Of a DNA stretch of 20,000 nt, positions 11,952-19,887 are shown in pieces. The stretch spans positions 1 to 20,000 of the forward strand of contig JABUQX010078207.1 in the NCBI GenBank assembly GCA_015478945.1. Direction: 5' to 3'. Origin of the DNA: Trachelipus rathkii (taxonomy: Eukaryota > Arthropoda > Malacostraca > Isopoda > Trachelipodidae). Both the position numbers and the translations under genes were made by a program. Numbering within the stretch: the stretch's first letter is position 1; every line of letters starts with the position of its first letter. The notes under the pieces are model-generated. The model saw only the letters and a list, made by a program, of their open reading frames with translations. It did no database searches and was not told the DNA's origin.

Positions 11952-12040
11952 CTATGGTGTTCACGTATGTGGTGTGTTCACGTCTCTTCTTTCAGTTATC
12001 CATTAAGTTAATGGTATAGTATATATATATAATATATGTA

Positions 12041-12080
12041 ACTTTCGACGTTTCGGATAACTGACTATTCCCATCATCAG
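12041..12080 (-). ncRNA. Hammerhead-like / Penelope-type repeat motif
   Basis: Read on the minus strand, CTGATGA (12,080-12,074) is followed 19 bases later by GAAAC (12,054-12,050) and then GTCGAAAGTT. CUGAUGA and GAAA are the two invariant catalytic strands of hammerhead ribozymes. A CTGATGA...CGAAACGTCG string is, from memory, common at the ends of Penelope-like retroelements, which are known to carry hammerheads. Here the intervening segment pairs only at its GG/CC ends, and stems I and III are not evident, so activity is doubtful. A repeat-end remnant is the safer reading. Confidence 0.35.
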
Positions 12081-13568
12081 TAAAGGTAAGAAGTAACTTA
12101 GCTTTATAATATTTATTATATAGGGTCTTCTTGCTCCATATTAAGGGTTAATATATATAATGGAGGATAAGTATATAATTTGTCGATGGTGGCTAGCTTA
12201 AATTGTACATAATCCTAGTAGCTTATTATTGTAAGTAACTACGTGAGTATTATATAGGCATCGTATACGTCGTACTTATAATATCTTATATATATTACTC
12301 CGAAGGCATACCTCTTCCTGTTACTTCTAATATATATATATGTGGTTCTACTCCTCACTTCTCTTATTGCTACTTATATCAATCATTATAGTCTATAATA
12401 TATATATATAGTTTTCCTCTCCGATCGCTCTCAATAATCAGCATCCTCGTTATGATTAAGGATAGTATATATTATATTTTATTAGTCATATTTATATACT
12501 AATACTCTCTTTGCACCTCCAACTATCTGAAACCCAATTTGCCAGTCTCTATATTTACCACTTATTCATATGTGTGTCGCTCTTTTTCTGTTGGTTCATA
12601 TAACTGGCCTCATCACATACTAAACTAAAGTTATCTATGTCTTAACTCATCAACTAAAAATTTTATTTTTTCTCTATACTTCTAATAATGAGTATACATA
12701 TTATCTATAAAACGATCTCCTCAGCCTTTTTTAAATTGACATGAAAACAAGTATGCAACATTGTCTTTTTGATAGTTTATTTTGACCTTATTTTCGCATT
12801 CTTTTTGACATCTGGATTTCTATGATCAATTCTTTTCTCCATTTTGTCTCCTTAACTAGAGTAAATACTTATTGCATAGAGTAAATGTGTCATAGCAAAT
12901 TTAGAAGCACGTCTCTCAAAACCTGTGGCCAGTGCTATGCCAATTCGCTCTGTCAGAGTTGCTATACTGTATCGGCGGAGCATTGCTTTGAATGTTGACC
13001 TCTTTTAACAGTGCGTTTTACTGCAAAAATGCACTTTCTGCATAAACTTCTTAATGGAGATTGGTCACTTGAATCCTGCGCAATAGAATGACTACTGCAT
13101 GGGCAAAATATCTATGTGAAACCTTCTTCTTCATTTGACTCTCCTTACAGAGGGTATTTTTGGGCCATTTTCAGTAAATCGGAGGAGGGTCAAATGAAAA
13201 TTTGGGGTTGGAGGGTTTTGGTTTGAACTGATAGTAGTGGTATATAGTCATTTATAACAGAGGCTTGGACATGTTGACTCTCAGCGATTGGATGATGGAT
13301 ATGCTAGTTAAGTGGTAATCTCAAGCTATAGATAATGGACGATTGCTAGAATGAAGCTCGTCGCTCGACTCGGCGTGCATAGATATCCTAAACAAACTTA
13401 ATTAAGCTAAATATTACATACTATAAATTTTAACTCATATTGCAAAGTAATATCTGTAATCCAATAACCTACAAAAAAAAAAAAAATCTCTAACATTATA
13501 AGGGAAACATAAATTATACTGGCCATACAATAAATTAAATATCCATTAATATATTTAAATAAACATAC
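12081..13568. other. Non-coding; right end is likely intron of the TFIIH p52 gene
   Basis: Immediately left of the p52 exon (below 13,568) the minus strand should be intron 1 of that gene. I searched by eye for later p52 exons (the region after PATCLAVFR, and the conserved ERWE...LHFMVG block) and found none here. The rest is AT-rich, with short TA tracts near 12,290, 12,330 and 12,405 and a poly-A run near 13,472. No other gene is recognised. Confidence 0.45.
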
Positions 13569-13708
13569 CTGAAAACTGCTAAACATGTTGCTGGATAATT
13601 ATACAACTTATCTAAAGTTTCTTTGGATAATGTTTTTAGATAATCTTGTAAATTTTTACAAACTAAGGCTTTATGACTACTAGTAATGGATTTCATATTA
13701 CTTGACAT
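13569..13708 (-). CDS. GTF2H4: TFIIH subunit p52 (Tfb2/GTF2H4), first coding exon
   Basis: This exon encodes the N-terminus of the p52 subunit of general transcription factor IIH. The complex opens promoters for RNA polymerase II and opens DNA in nucleotide excision repair; p52 anchors and stimulates the XPB ATPase in its nuclear core. The 46 residues from ATG at 13,708 include [28 protein letters not shown] and a split Arg codon. From memory, human p52 reads LQCRNLQEFL, then [16 protein letters not shown], so the match is direct and collinear with the same register and start distance. The frame ends at CAG|GTATGTTT (intron from 13,568, phase 2), a consensus donor; codons beyond it are unrelated to p52. 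Full p52 is about 460 residues, so only a tenth is here. A longer upstream frame (to 13,756) is low-complexity Leu/Phe/Lys and is rejected as the start. The exon is intact, with no stop or frameshift. Confidence 0.88.
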
Positions 13709-13718
13709 AGTTTTTTTT

Positions 13719-13748
13719 CTGAAGAAAAAAAATAAAATAAATAATAAT
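13719..13748 (-). promoter_or_regulatory. Possible splice acceptor 5' of the p52 start codon
   Basis: On the minus strand a T-rich tract ending TTTTTTTTCTTCAG stops at 13,719, 10 bases before the ATG at 13,708. This looks like a polypyrimidine tract plus acceptor AG. If used, the p52 coding exon is exon 2 and the promoter and 5' UTR exon lie further right. T-runs are common here, so the signal is suggestive only. Confidence 0.4.
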
Positions 13749-15197
13749 ACTAACAAACATTCTCACCAAATTAAGTTTCAATACTTCAAAGCCATGCCAC
13801 ACAAGTTCAGGCTTAAGGTTGTGTGACCTTTTGTATTTAACCTAGAACTTTATGTGCATGAAATATAATCCCAGGGTTTCACATCACTTGACATTAACTC
13901 ATCTACACTACATGATGACTAATATAAATAAGCTATTTAATCATGGTCGTTAGGTGTGCATATCAGAATTATAATTAAACTTACAAATTTGGGTTTATAT
14001 CCACTTTCAATGCAAAATCATGTAGCTAAAATTAAAGTCATGAGGAAGGAGTTTATCAAATGCAGCATTTGGTTATGAATGTAAAGATATTTCAATGTCA
14101 ATTTTACAGGGCAAGAATGAGAAAAATTAAACCCTCCTATATTAACAACATAGCAAATATAGAAGTTATCCACAATCTATTATTTAACTATAAAAAAAAT
14201 AAATAACATTCTGAGGATGGAGAAACCTACGTCACAGAGACAACACCTTCATGCATCTTCTTAAGAAGGTTCCTATTTAATAATTCTAAGGGCACACAAA
14301 AGTTTCCTCCCAACTCTTCAGTTGATTATTTATAAGAAATAAGAAACAGAAGGGGTTCAGTGATTCACATTTTCCTAACAGGTCTACCCATGTTGAGAAA
14401 TACATAGATTTTCTCTGTGTATACCTAATAAAACTTATTATCTTCTGGCTATACATACAAGAAAAGTACATAAAAAATTCTACTATTTTAAGAATTTTAA
14501 GCTACTTGTAGACTCATTAAAAATTTGGTTTAATTTCTGAAAGTACAAGCTAGTTCACCGAACCGTATATTAGGCTTTTCTGTATATTCATTCGTAAATG
14601 TTTTCCTATTCACTTTAATGTAAAGACTATAAATCGTATGTATTAATGGTAAATGGTATGTAGTGATGATAGTGAATACTGAAGGCAATGTACTTGTAAT
14701 CATACCATTTAACTTTTAATATGAAAGTTTAGTGAAATTTACTGACTGTTTTCTCTCATTAAATTTTAGGCAAAAATTAACGTGGAAAAATTATTGATAT
14801 TTTAGAATCGTCATCCAAAATCATTAAATTTTAGAGCATAAGTAGTTGAGGGAGATACACATTTTTACTTTGATAATTATATTTTATATACTGCAATAAA
14901 AAACTTATTTTTTCCCCCTATCCAAAGGCAAAAACTGTTGCGATAAGCCATAAAAAAATTATCTATAAAAAGAAGTAATTTCTTCAACTACATAATCCGG
15001 AACATTTCATGTTGGATCATACAGTAATAACAAAAAAAGATATTTTTATCAATTTTTTATTTTTGAAGGAATTTTTTGATTAAGTATTTTAGATTTTGTA
15101 ACATGTCAAAATTGGGAAATAATTTTTTTGGCCCAATTTAAAGGGAAACATTCTTGAGTTGAAAAGTTTTTGAAAGCAGAAAGAGCGAAAAGGCTTT
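13749..15197. other. Upstream flank of the p52 gene, no further gene recognised
   Basis: AT-rich sequence. A short inverted repeat (CACACAA at 13,798 and TTGTGTG at 13,819) lies about 90 bp upstream of the p52 ATG. The word TCATTAAATTTTAG occurs twice about 63 bp apart (near 14,757 and 14,820). Plus- and minus-strand frames of 46-61 codons at 14,060-14,471 are unrecognised. The promoter or a 5' UTR exon of p52 may be here, but I see no TATA box or initiator that can be singled out. Confidence 0.4.
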
Positions 15198-15213
15198 TAT
15201 ATATATATATATG

Positions 15214-15255
<42 letters not shown>

Positions 15256-15334
15256 ATATTAGTATATATATATATTTTATAGCTATTATATATTATATAT
15301 ATTATATTATAATATATATATATAATTATTATAT
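15198..15334. repeat. (TA)n microsatellite, imperfect
   Basis: About 135 bp of TA repeats with TTA, GATA and GTA interruptions, adjoining the G-rich element to the right. Confidence 0.9.
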
Positions 15335-15449
15335 ACACAGGGGGTATGCAGGGGGGCAGGGGCCATGGCCCGAAATTTTTAGGCACTAAGCAGTTTTAAG
15401 TATAGTATGCGTTTGTTACATGGGGTTTTGAGAAGGTTAAATTTTATAT

Positions 15450-15480
<31 letters not shown>

Positions 15481-15600
15481 TATATATATTATAATATATA
15501 TAGTATATATTATATATATATATATTAATTTATATATATATAAGAAAAGATTTTTGTCTGGCCCCGAAAAAAATCCTGGTAGCATGTATCTGTAATATAT
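15335..15600. repeat. G-rich repeat element split by a (TA)n tract
   Basis: The left part begins ACACAG with G5 (15,340-15,344), G6 (15,351-15,356) and G4 (15,359-15,362) tracts, then TGGCCCGAAATTTTTAGG. The right part (15,548-15,580) holds a related TGGCCCCGAAAAAAATCC in the same orientation. Between them lies a (TA)n tract at about 15,448-15,543. The two GGCCC-GAAA blocks suggest a diverged repeat family or the two ends of one element. No coding frame is convincing. Confidence 0.45.
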
Positions 15601-15613
15601 AGTATATATATAG

Positions 15614-15630
15614 TCAGGCGGGGTAAAAAG
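15614..15630 (+). repeat. Left terminal inverted repeat
   Basis: This 17 bp terminus reads TCAGGCGGGGTAAAAAG and is matched in inverse at 17,063-17,079 with one mismatch. A second GTGGGGTAAAAA word follows about 12 bp inward. Confidence 0.65.
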
Positions 15631-16034
15631 TTTGAGGTTGGTGGGGTAAAAAAAAAAAAACCTCCCCCTTTTCCTGAAAATATTTTTTTGAAATTTTTAT
15701 GGACGAATTCCGCAGATTTTTTCATATTTTAAGAATTTACACAGACCTGGGACTGCTCTAAATGACAGTTAAGTCAGGTAGTATAACTTTATCAGTTAAA
15801 AAATAGCTGTAATCTTATTTACAGTTTACTTTAATTATGTTGAGGAAAATGTTATTGAATTTTTAACTTTCATATTGGGTAATAATTCTTATTTGAGGAG
15901 GACTTTAAAAATAATATTTTTTGAAATTATTTTAATTTCTTCAGCAAAAAATTCTATTTTTTTTCTTCAAAGTTATAAAATGGTGGTAAAAAAAAAAACA
16001 GTTTTTTTTAACTTGGATGTGTTATTATTAATAT

Positions 16035-16840
16035 GGAAGTAGCTATCGGAAAGTAGATGAGTTGATGACTCGTTTAATAGTAGAGGTAGGGAAGTTGTTC
16101 TGAAGTTGGGAAGTAGCTGGAAAGTAGCTGAAAGTAGCTTGGAAAGTAGCTGAGTTATGAGAGGCTAGAACAAAGGGGGTAGGGTCTGGAACGTAACATT
16201 AGAAGAGCTAGACAAAGGAGGTAGGGGCTGAAACATGCTCAGGAAATGTCATGAGCTCTAGGAAAGTACATGAAGCAACTCAGGAAACAGCTAGAGATTG
16301 AAGAGTAGTTTGGAAAGTAGCTTGAGTAACTGAAATTATGGAAAGTAATTCCACGATGGACTCAGGTAGAGATGGCTCATGATAGTAATAAAGTTGGAAA
16401 GTGGCTTGGAAAGTAGCTGATGATGATAGGTGGCTAGAAAAAGGGGTAGGAGAAATACACATGAAAGTAATGAATACGATAGAACAAAGGGGGGTAGGGG
16501 TGAATATGATTAGGAAAGTACATAAGCATCTCAGGAAAACAGCTAGAAGAATTGAAAGTAGTTTGGAAGTAGCTGGAAATATGGAAAGTAGTTTGTAAAA
16601 GTAGCTGGAAATATGGAAGGTACTCTGGAAAGTAGTGAGTGATGACGTCATAGCATAGAATTCATGAAAGTACATAAAAGTTGAAAGTAGCTTGGAAAGT
16701 AGCTGAATGATGAGGACACTAGAAAAAGGGGGGTAAGGGAGAAATAGTATCAGAAAGTATAGAAGAACTAGAACAAGGGGGTATGGTGAAACACTCAGGA
16801 AAGTACATGAGGATCAGGAAAATGTACAATCTATTGAAAG
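16035..16840. repeat. Higher-order minisatellite, ~280 bp unit
   Basis: The small unit GGAAAGTAGCT(T/G) recurs many times, and a larger unit repeats about three times. GGAAAGTAGCTGA followed by GGCTAGAA and AAGGGG starts at 16,141 and 16,408; the third copy, at 16,694, has CACTAGAA in place of GGCTAGAA. The accompanying GAACAAAGG-GGTAGGG block lies near 16,211, 16,481 and 16,771. Periods are therefore about 267-290 bp. The longest open frame of the window (131 codons, minus strand, 16,280-16,675) lies inside and is a by-product: its TTFQSTF/ATFQATFQ-like peptide simply reads the repeat. Confidence 0.75.
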
Positions 16841-16849
16841 TAAAAAAAA

Positions 16850-16908
16850 TTTTTACCCCCATGTTTTTTGTTTTTTTTTTGCATTTTACAATTGAATGGG
16901 GGTAAAAA
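16850..16908. repeat. Inverted repeat inside the TIR element
   Basis: Arms TTTTTACCCCCAT (16,850-16,862) and ATGGGGGTAAAAA (16,896-16,908) are perfect inverse copies, 13 bp each with a 33 bp T-rich loop. They resemble the element's terminal GGGGTAAAAA word, so this may be a nested end or a protein-binding site for a transposase. Confidence 0.7.
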
Positions 16909-17062
16909 AAAATCTGTTTTTTTGGATTTTTATAAAAAAAGAAAAAAAAAAAAAATTTAATCCATTACCATAATTATTAATATCTCCGCCATAGACATGT
17001 ATTATAGAATTTCTATATGTCAAGTAGATGAAGGAGAAAAACAAAAGTTAAAGATTTTTGTT

Positions 17063-17079
17063 CTTTTTACCCCGTCTGA
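17063..17079 (-). repeat. Right terminal inverted repeat
   Basis: Inverse partner of the left terminus, 16/17 identical. It runs straight into a (TA)n tract. Confidence 0.65.
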
Positions 17080-17131
17080 TATATATATATATATATATAT
17101 ATATTACTTTATGAATATTATATATTATATA

Positions 17132-17163
<32 letters not shown>

Positions 17164-17182
17164 TTATTATATATATATTATT
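17080..17182. repeat. (TA)n microsatellite, imperfect
   Basis: About 100 bp of TA repeats with a short non-repetitive interruption (ACTTTATGAA), directly bordering the TIR element. The next 300 bp to the right (17,183-17,484) show no gene. Confidence 0.9.
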
Positions 17183-17524
17183 TACCTTAAGAAAACAAGG
17201 GTAAATTACATTAGCAGTTGCTAGATGCAATGGCAGACCATTCACTGAAGCGCTTCCTTAAATGTGCACTGTGCAAAGACAATATAAGGCAAGCTCTGGG
17301 CATTTGAAATGAGTATGTCTACATGAATCTATAGGCAATCGCTGCTATGTATTTACCTATGATATTTTTCAATTTAAATAATATGTACTAAATATAGGTA
17401 TATGTAATGAAAAAAAAACTAACTCAAACTATTAAAAATTATTATCTAAAACTGTTAAAAATTATTAAACCGTTAAAATATAAGGTAATTGTTCCTTTTA
17501 ATTTAAATTTCCCGCCTTTTTAAT

Positions 17525-17600
17525 GAAAATCAATGGATATACTCTAAAAAAATAATAATAAATAGTGAAAAGAAAATCGTCGCTCTCTTAGGAAAAAGTT
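17525..17600 (+). repeat. Four-copy repeat family, copy 1
   Basis: Reads GAAAATCA, GGATATACTCTAAAAAAATA, a GTGAAAAGAAAATCG block, then GCTCTCTTAGGAAAAAGTT. Copies 2 (17,661, same strand), 3 (17,959, inverted) and 4 (18,313, inverted) share these in order. Similarity to copy 3 extends left through CCCG-TTTTTAATGAAAATCA and a GGTAATTGTT at 17,484. Confidence 0.75.
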
Positions 17601-17660
17601 CGTTAAAGTTGTAAAAACCCCAAGATTTTGTTATTAAAAAAAAAAACAATTTTTTTTTTT

Positions 17661-17738
17661 GAAAATCAAGGATATACTCTAAAAAAATATAATGAAGAAT
17701 GAAAACGAAAATCGGCAGTCTCTTTAGGAAAAAAAGTT
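17661..17738 (+). repeat. Four-copy repeat family, copy 2
   Basis: Direct copy, about 136 bp from copy 1 with a poly-A/poly-T junction between. It carries the same GGATATACTCTAAAAAAATA core, followed by GAAAACGAAAATCGGC and CTCTTTAGGAAAAAAAGTT. Confidence 0.75.
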
Positions 17739-17958
17739 GCAGCTCTGAAGAGTTAAAGAAATTTTCACCATGAGATTTTTAATATAAACTTAGTGGGCCC
17801 GTGTGATTTTAGGGCATCTAGTGGTTATGAAGATTTGTTATTCTACATAGATTTTGCAATACCTACAAACTTTCAACCTGACTTAGAGGGCTGAATGGGA
17901 CCTAACCTGGATCGATCAATATTGAAAAAGTCTATGGGATTTTTAAACTTTGAGAGTG

Positions 17959-18040
17959 TAATTTTTTTCTAAAGAGAGCGACAATTTTCATTTTCACTTA
18001 TTTTATTATTATTTTTTTTAGAGTATATCCTATGATTTTC
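17959..18040 (-). repeat. Four-copy repeat family, copy 3 (inverted)
   Basis: Its reverse complement matches copies 1 and 2 through GAAAATCATAGGATATACTC, the AATAATAATAAA run and GTCGCTCTCTTTAG. It is preceded by AAACTTTGAGAGTG, which copy 4 also carries. Confidence 0.75.
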
Positions 18041-18312
18041 ATAAAAATCGGGGGTGACAACCCTCTGGGTAACAATTACCAAATATAATTATATATGGTA
18101 TTAAGGATTAAATTTTTTTATATTACGAAATAAAGTTAAATTGTTAATTTTTTTTATATTTGCTTTTTACATAGATAACATATCTGTGGGTTTATAGTTT
18201 TTATATATTTAGGCATTTCTAAAATTCATAAAAATGTAAAGTGGGATAAACCGAAATTCTACCCAGTTCTAGTATAAGAAAACCCTAAGGGAATATTAAA
18301 AACTTTGAGTCT

Positions 18313-18393
18313 AACTTTTTTTCCTAAAGAGACTGATCATTAATTTTTTTTTATTCTTCATTATTATTTTTTAGACTGTATGCTGTGATTTTC
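18313..18393 (-). repeat. Four-copy repeat family, copy 4 (inverted)
   Basis: The most diverged copy; inverted relative to copies 1 and 2. It retains GAAAATCA, a CAGTCTAAAAAATAATAATGAA core and GTCTCTTTAGGAAAAAAAGTT, and shares the outer AAAACTTTGAG with copy 3. Confidence 0.65.
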
Positions 18394-18516
18394 ATAAAAC
18401 TGTTTAGAGGCATTATTGTAATATTATTCTTAATAAGGGGTAAACTTGTGACAACCACTCTAATACTGGCTCTAACATAAGCTATTATAATTTATTATAA
18501 CTTACATAAATTCCAA

Positions 18517-18841
18517 AATGACTTTGGATTTTTTCCTATGCCTCTAAGTTTATTCCTTGCTTCCAAACTGATTAGCTATTTCAAATTACTGCCTATATTA
18601 CATCTAAATCTTTAACTTGGTCCACAAACTCAAGCCAATCCCTATTCATACCGTAGTTAAAACTATTTACTATTAAAATTCATGTGCCACTTATCTGCCC
18701 ACCCAAGAAGTTTATCAAGATCATTTTTGAACCCATATACATCCATCACTATTCCTTACTGAGGCAGCCACTTTGGTACCTTCTGCAAACTTAAGAAACT
18801 TTGCACTTAAGTCCCTGGTCTAAATCATTTATATATATGAA
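18517..18841 (-). pseudogene. Decayed non-LTR (LINE) reverse-transcriptase fragment
   Basis: Read on the minus strand, three frames together give a typical reverse-transcriptase palm-to-thumb segment of a CR1/Jockey-like LINE. In order they are FIYINDLDQGLKCK (18,841-18,800), KFLKFAEGTKVAASV (to about 18,757), DVYGFKNDLDKLLGWADKWH (from 18,743), YGMNRDWLEFVDQVKDL (about 18,654-18,604), and a last part with GSNLK and LEARNKLRGI. Frameshifts separate the blocks, and stops lie between DVYGF and YGMN and after GSNLK. The catalytic F-A-D-D motif reads FAEG, so the metal-binding aspartates are lost. The endonuclease and the rest of the polymerase are missing. This is a dead fragment; the family beyond the CR1/Jockey group is not resolved. 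Confidence 0.8.
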
Positions 18842-19407
18842 CAATCTTATTAAACTATATTAAAACTACAAACAATTAAATGTATAAAAATGGTAACAAC
18901 AAATTATTTTAAGTTTTTTAATTGATTTTCGTACATTCTAAGTTTATATTTTCATTAAAAATATAAAAAATAAAGCAACGAAATTCATAAACTATTATAC
19001 TTCTTTCCATTCTTGTTGGGACTTGGGATGAAAAATCAATTTTGAAATTTGTTTCAGATTATCGATATTTCATTATTATTTTTCGATAATCGATTTTTTC
19101 ACGATTATCATACGATCATAAATCACAATCTTGTAATCACAGTATATATATATTACCAGTAGGGCAGTAGGTCAGAAAGATAGGAATATTGTCGGGCATT
19201 TTCTGAAATGCCCTTTTAGAATTGAAAATAAATTCTTGTGCTATTTATGATGTTTTCGAGCATAAAATAATCTAGCAATATTTTTAAAAAATATATTAGT
19301 CATTTTCCTTAAAAAAAAAAAAAAATTAACCACGATAAATTTTAAAAATATATATGACATTAGAAATAAATTTTGCTAAATTCAAAGCAATTTAAATGTT
19401 TTTATTT
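18842..19407. other. Non-coding AT-rich stretch upstream of candidate promoter
   Basis: No gene is seen. It contains an inverted repeat (GATTATCGA 19,057-19,065 and TCGATAATC 19,083-19,091), with a further CGATTATC at 19,103. A TATCGATA at 19,060-19,067 is identical to the insect DRE/DREF core, although a self-complementary AT-rich octamer may arise by chance. Confidence 0.45.
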
Positions 19408-19684
19408 TTTGGCGGGAAATTTTGTACATTGCACGCACACACAAGATGGTCCGAAAATTATAACATTGGATTGAAATACTAGTAATATTTTTACCATGTT
19501 GTAATTGTCATCTTTAAGCCGTCATCTTTGAGTCAAAGGCACTCAAAGCTCCTTGTAGACGGTCACTGGCTGGAAATGGCTTCGTAGACTGCCATTGACT
19601 GGCTTTTATGGCTTCTTTCGTTTAGCGTCAAAGAAAGGAACCTGAAAGGTTTTTCTACATCAACTGTTTTTTTTTACCTTCAAC
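19408..19684 (+). promoter_or_regulatory. Candidate promoter and 5' UTR of the right-edge gene
   Basis: TTTGGCGGGAAA at 19,408-19,419 is a full E2F-type site. TGAGTCA at 19,529-19,535 is an AP-1-type site inside an inverted pair (CTTTGAGT 19,526-19,533 and ACTCAAAG 19,541-19,548). A ~30 bp tandem duplication (GTAGAC...ATGGCTTC at 19,555-19,583 and 19,584-19,615) follows. This patch is less AT-rich than its surroundings and leads directly to a good start codon. No TATA box was singled out. Assignment rests on motifs and position only. Confidence 0.4.
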
Positions 19685-19854
19685 ATGGCGTCTGGATGGT
19701 GTAGCGATATTTCTGATGATGAGGTTTTAATTTCCAGGAGAAAGAAGCATCGGCAAAGGATTCAAAACACTATGATTACCTTACAAAATATGGTTAGTAC
19801 TCCAATAAACAGCTCTCTAATGCAAAGTGCTGTTATTGCATGTTTTTTCATAAG
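19685..19854 (+). CDS. Candidate first coding exon of an unidentified gene
   Basis: The frame opens with CAACATGG, matching the arthropod-type start context (A at -3, G at +4). It encodes MASGWCSDISDDEVLISRR followed by a basic KKHRQR and a mixed tail, 56 codons in all. An acidic Ser/Asp patch followed by Arg/Lys is typical of disordered nuclear-protein N-termini, but I do not recognise the family. A consensus donor AAG|GTATGT lies at 19,854/19,855. An alternative donor, ATG|GTTAGT, lies at about 19,792 and would give a 36-codon exon. Past the donor the frame runs into a (TA)n tract and becomes Tyr/Ile repeats, which supports an intron there. Upstream E2F and AP-1 motifs support a real gene start. 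It might instead be the N-terminus of a transposon gene. Confidence 0.45.
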
Positions 19855-19887
19855 GTATGTTTATATAATGTATGTGAATGGTTTGGG

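Larger units (their letters stand above)
15614..17079. mobile_element. Candidate non-autonomous TIR DNA transposon, ~1.47 kb
   Basis: The element is bounded by inverted repeats: TCAGGCGGGGTAAAAAG at 15,614-15,630 and the reverse complement of TCAGACGGGGTAAAAAG at 17,063-17,079 (16 of 17 identical). Both ends abut TA-rich DNA, consistent with insertion at TA, although the flanking (TA)n hides any target duplication. The core word GGGGTAAAA recurs inside, near 15,644 and 16,899 and inverted at 16,852. No transposase frame is present, so it would depend on one supplied elsewhere. The interior is mostly a minisatellite. A Tc1/mariner-type relation is possible from the TA preference, but the family cannot be assigned. 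Confidence 0.6.

Noticed and set aside
13709..13756. Upstream extension of the p52 frame to an ATG at 13,756
   Set aside because: The added residues are low-complexity Leu/Phe/Lys from T-rich DNA, absent from the p52 family, and overlap a likely splice acceptor.
15379..15725. Several frames of 62-68 codons rich in Ile and Tyr
   Set aside because: They read straight through (TA)n tracts and are artefacts of the dinucleotide repeat.
16997..17224. 75-codon plus-strand frame
   Set aside because: Half of it is a translation of the (TA)n tract and it crosses the end of the TIR element.
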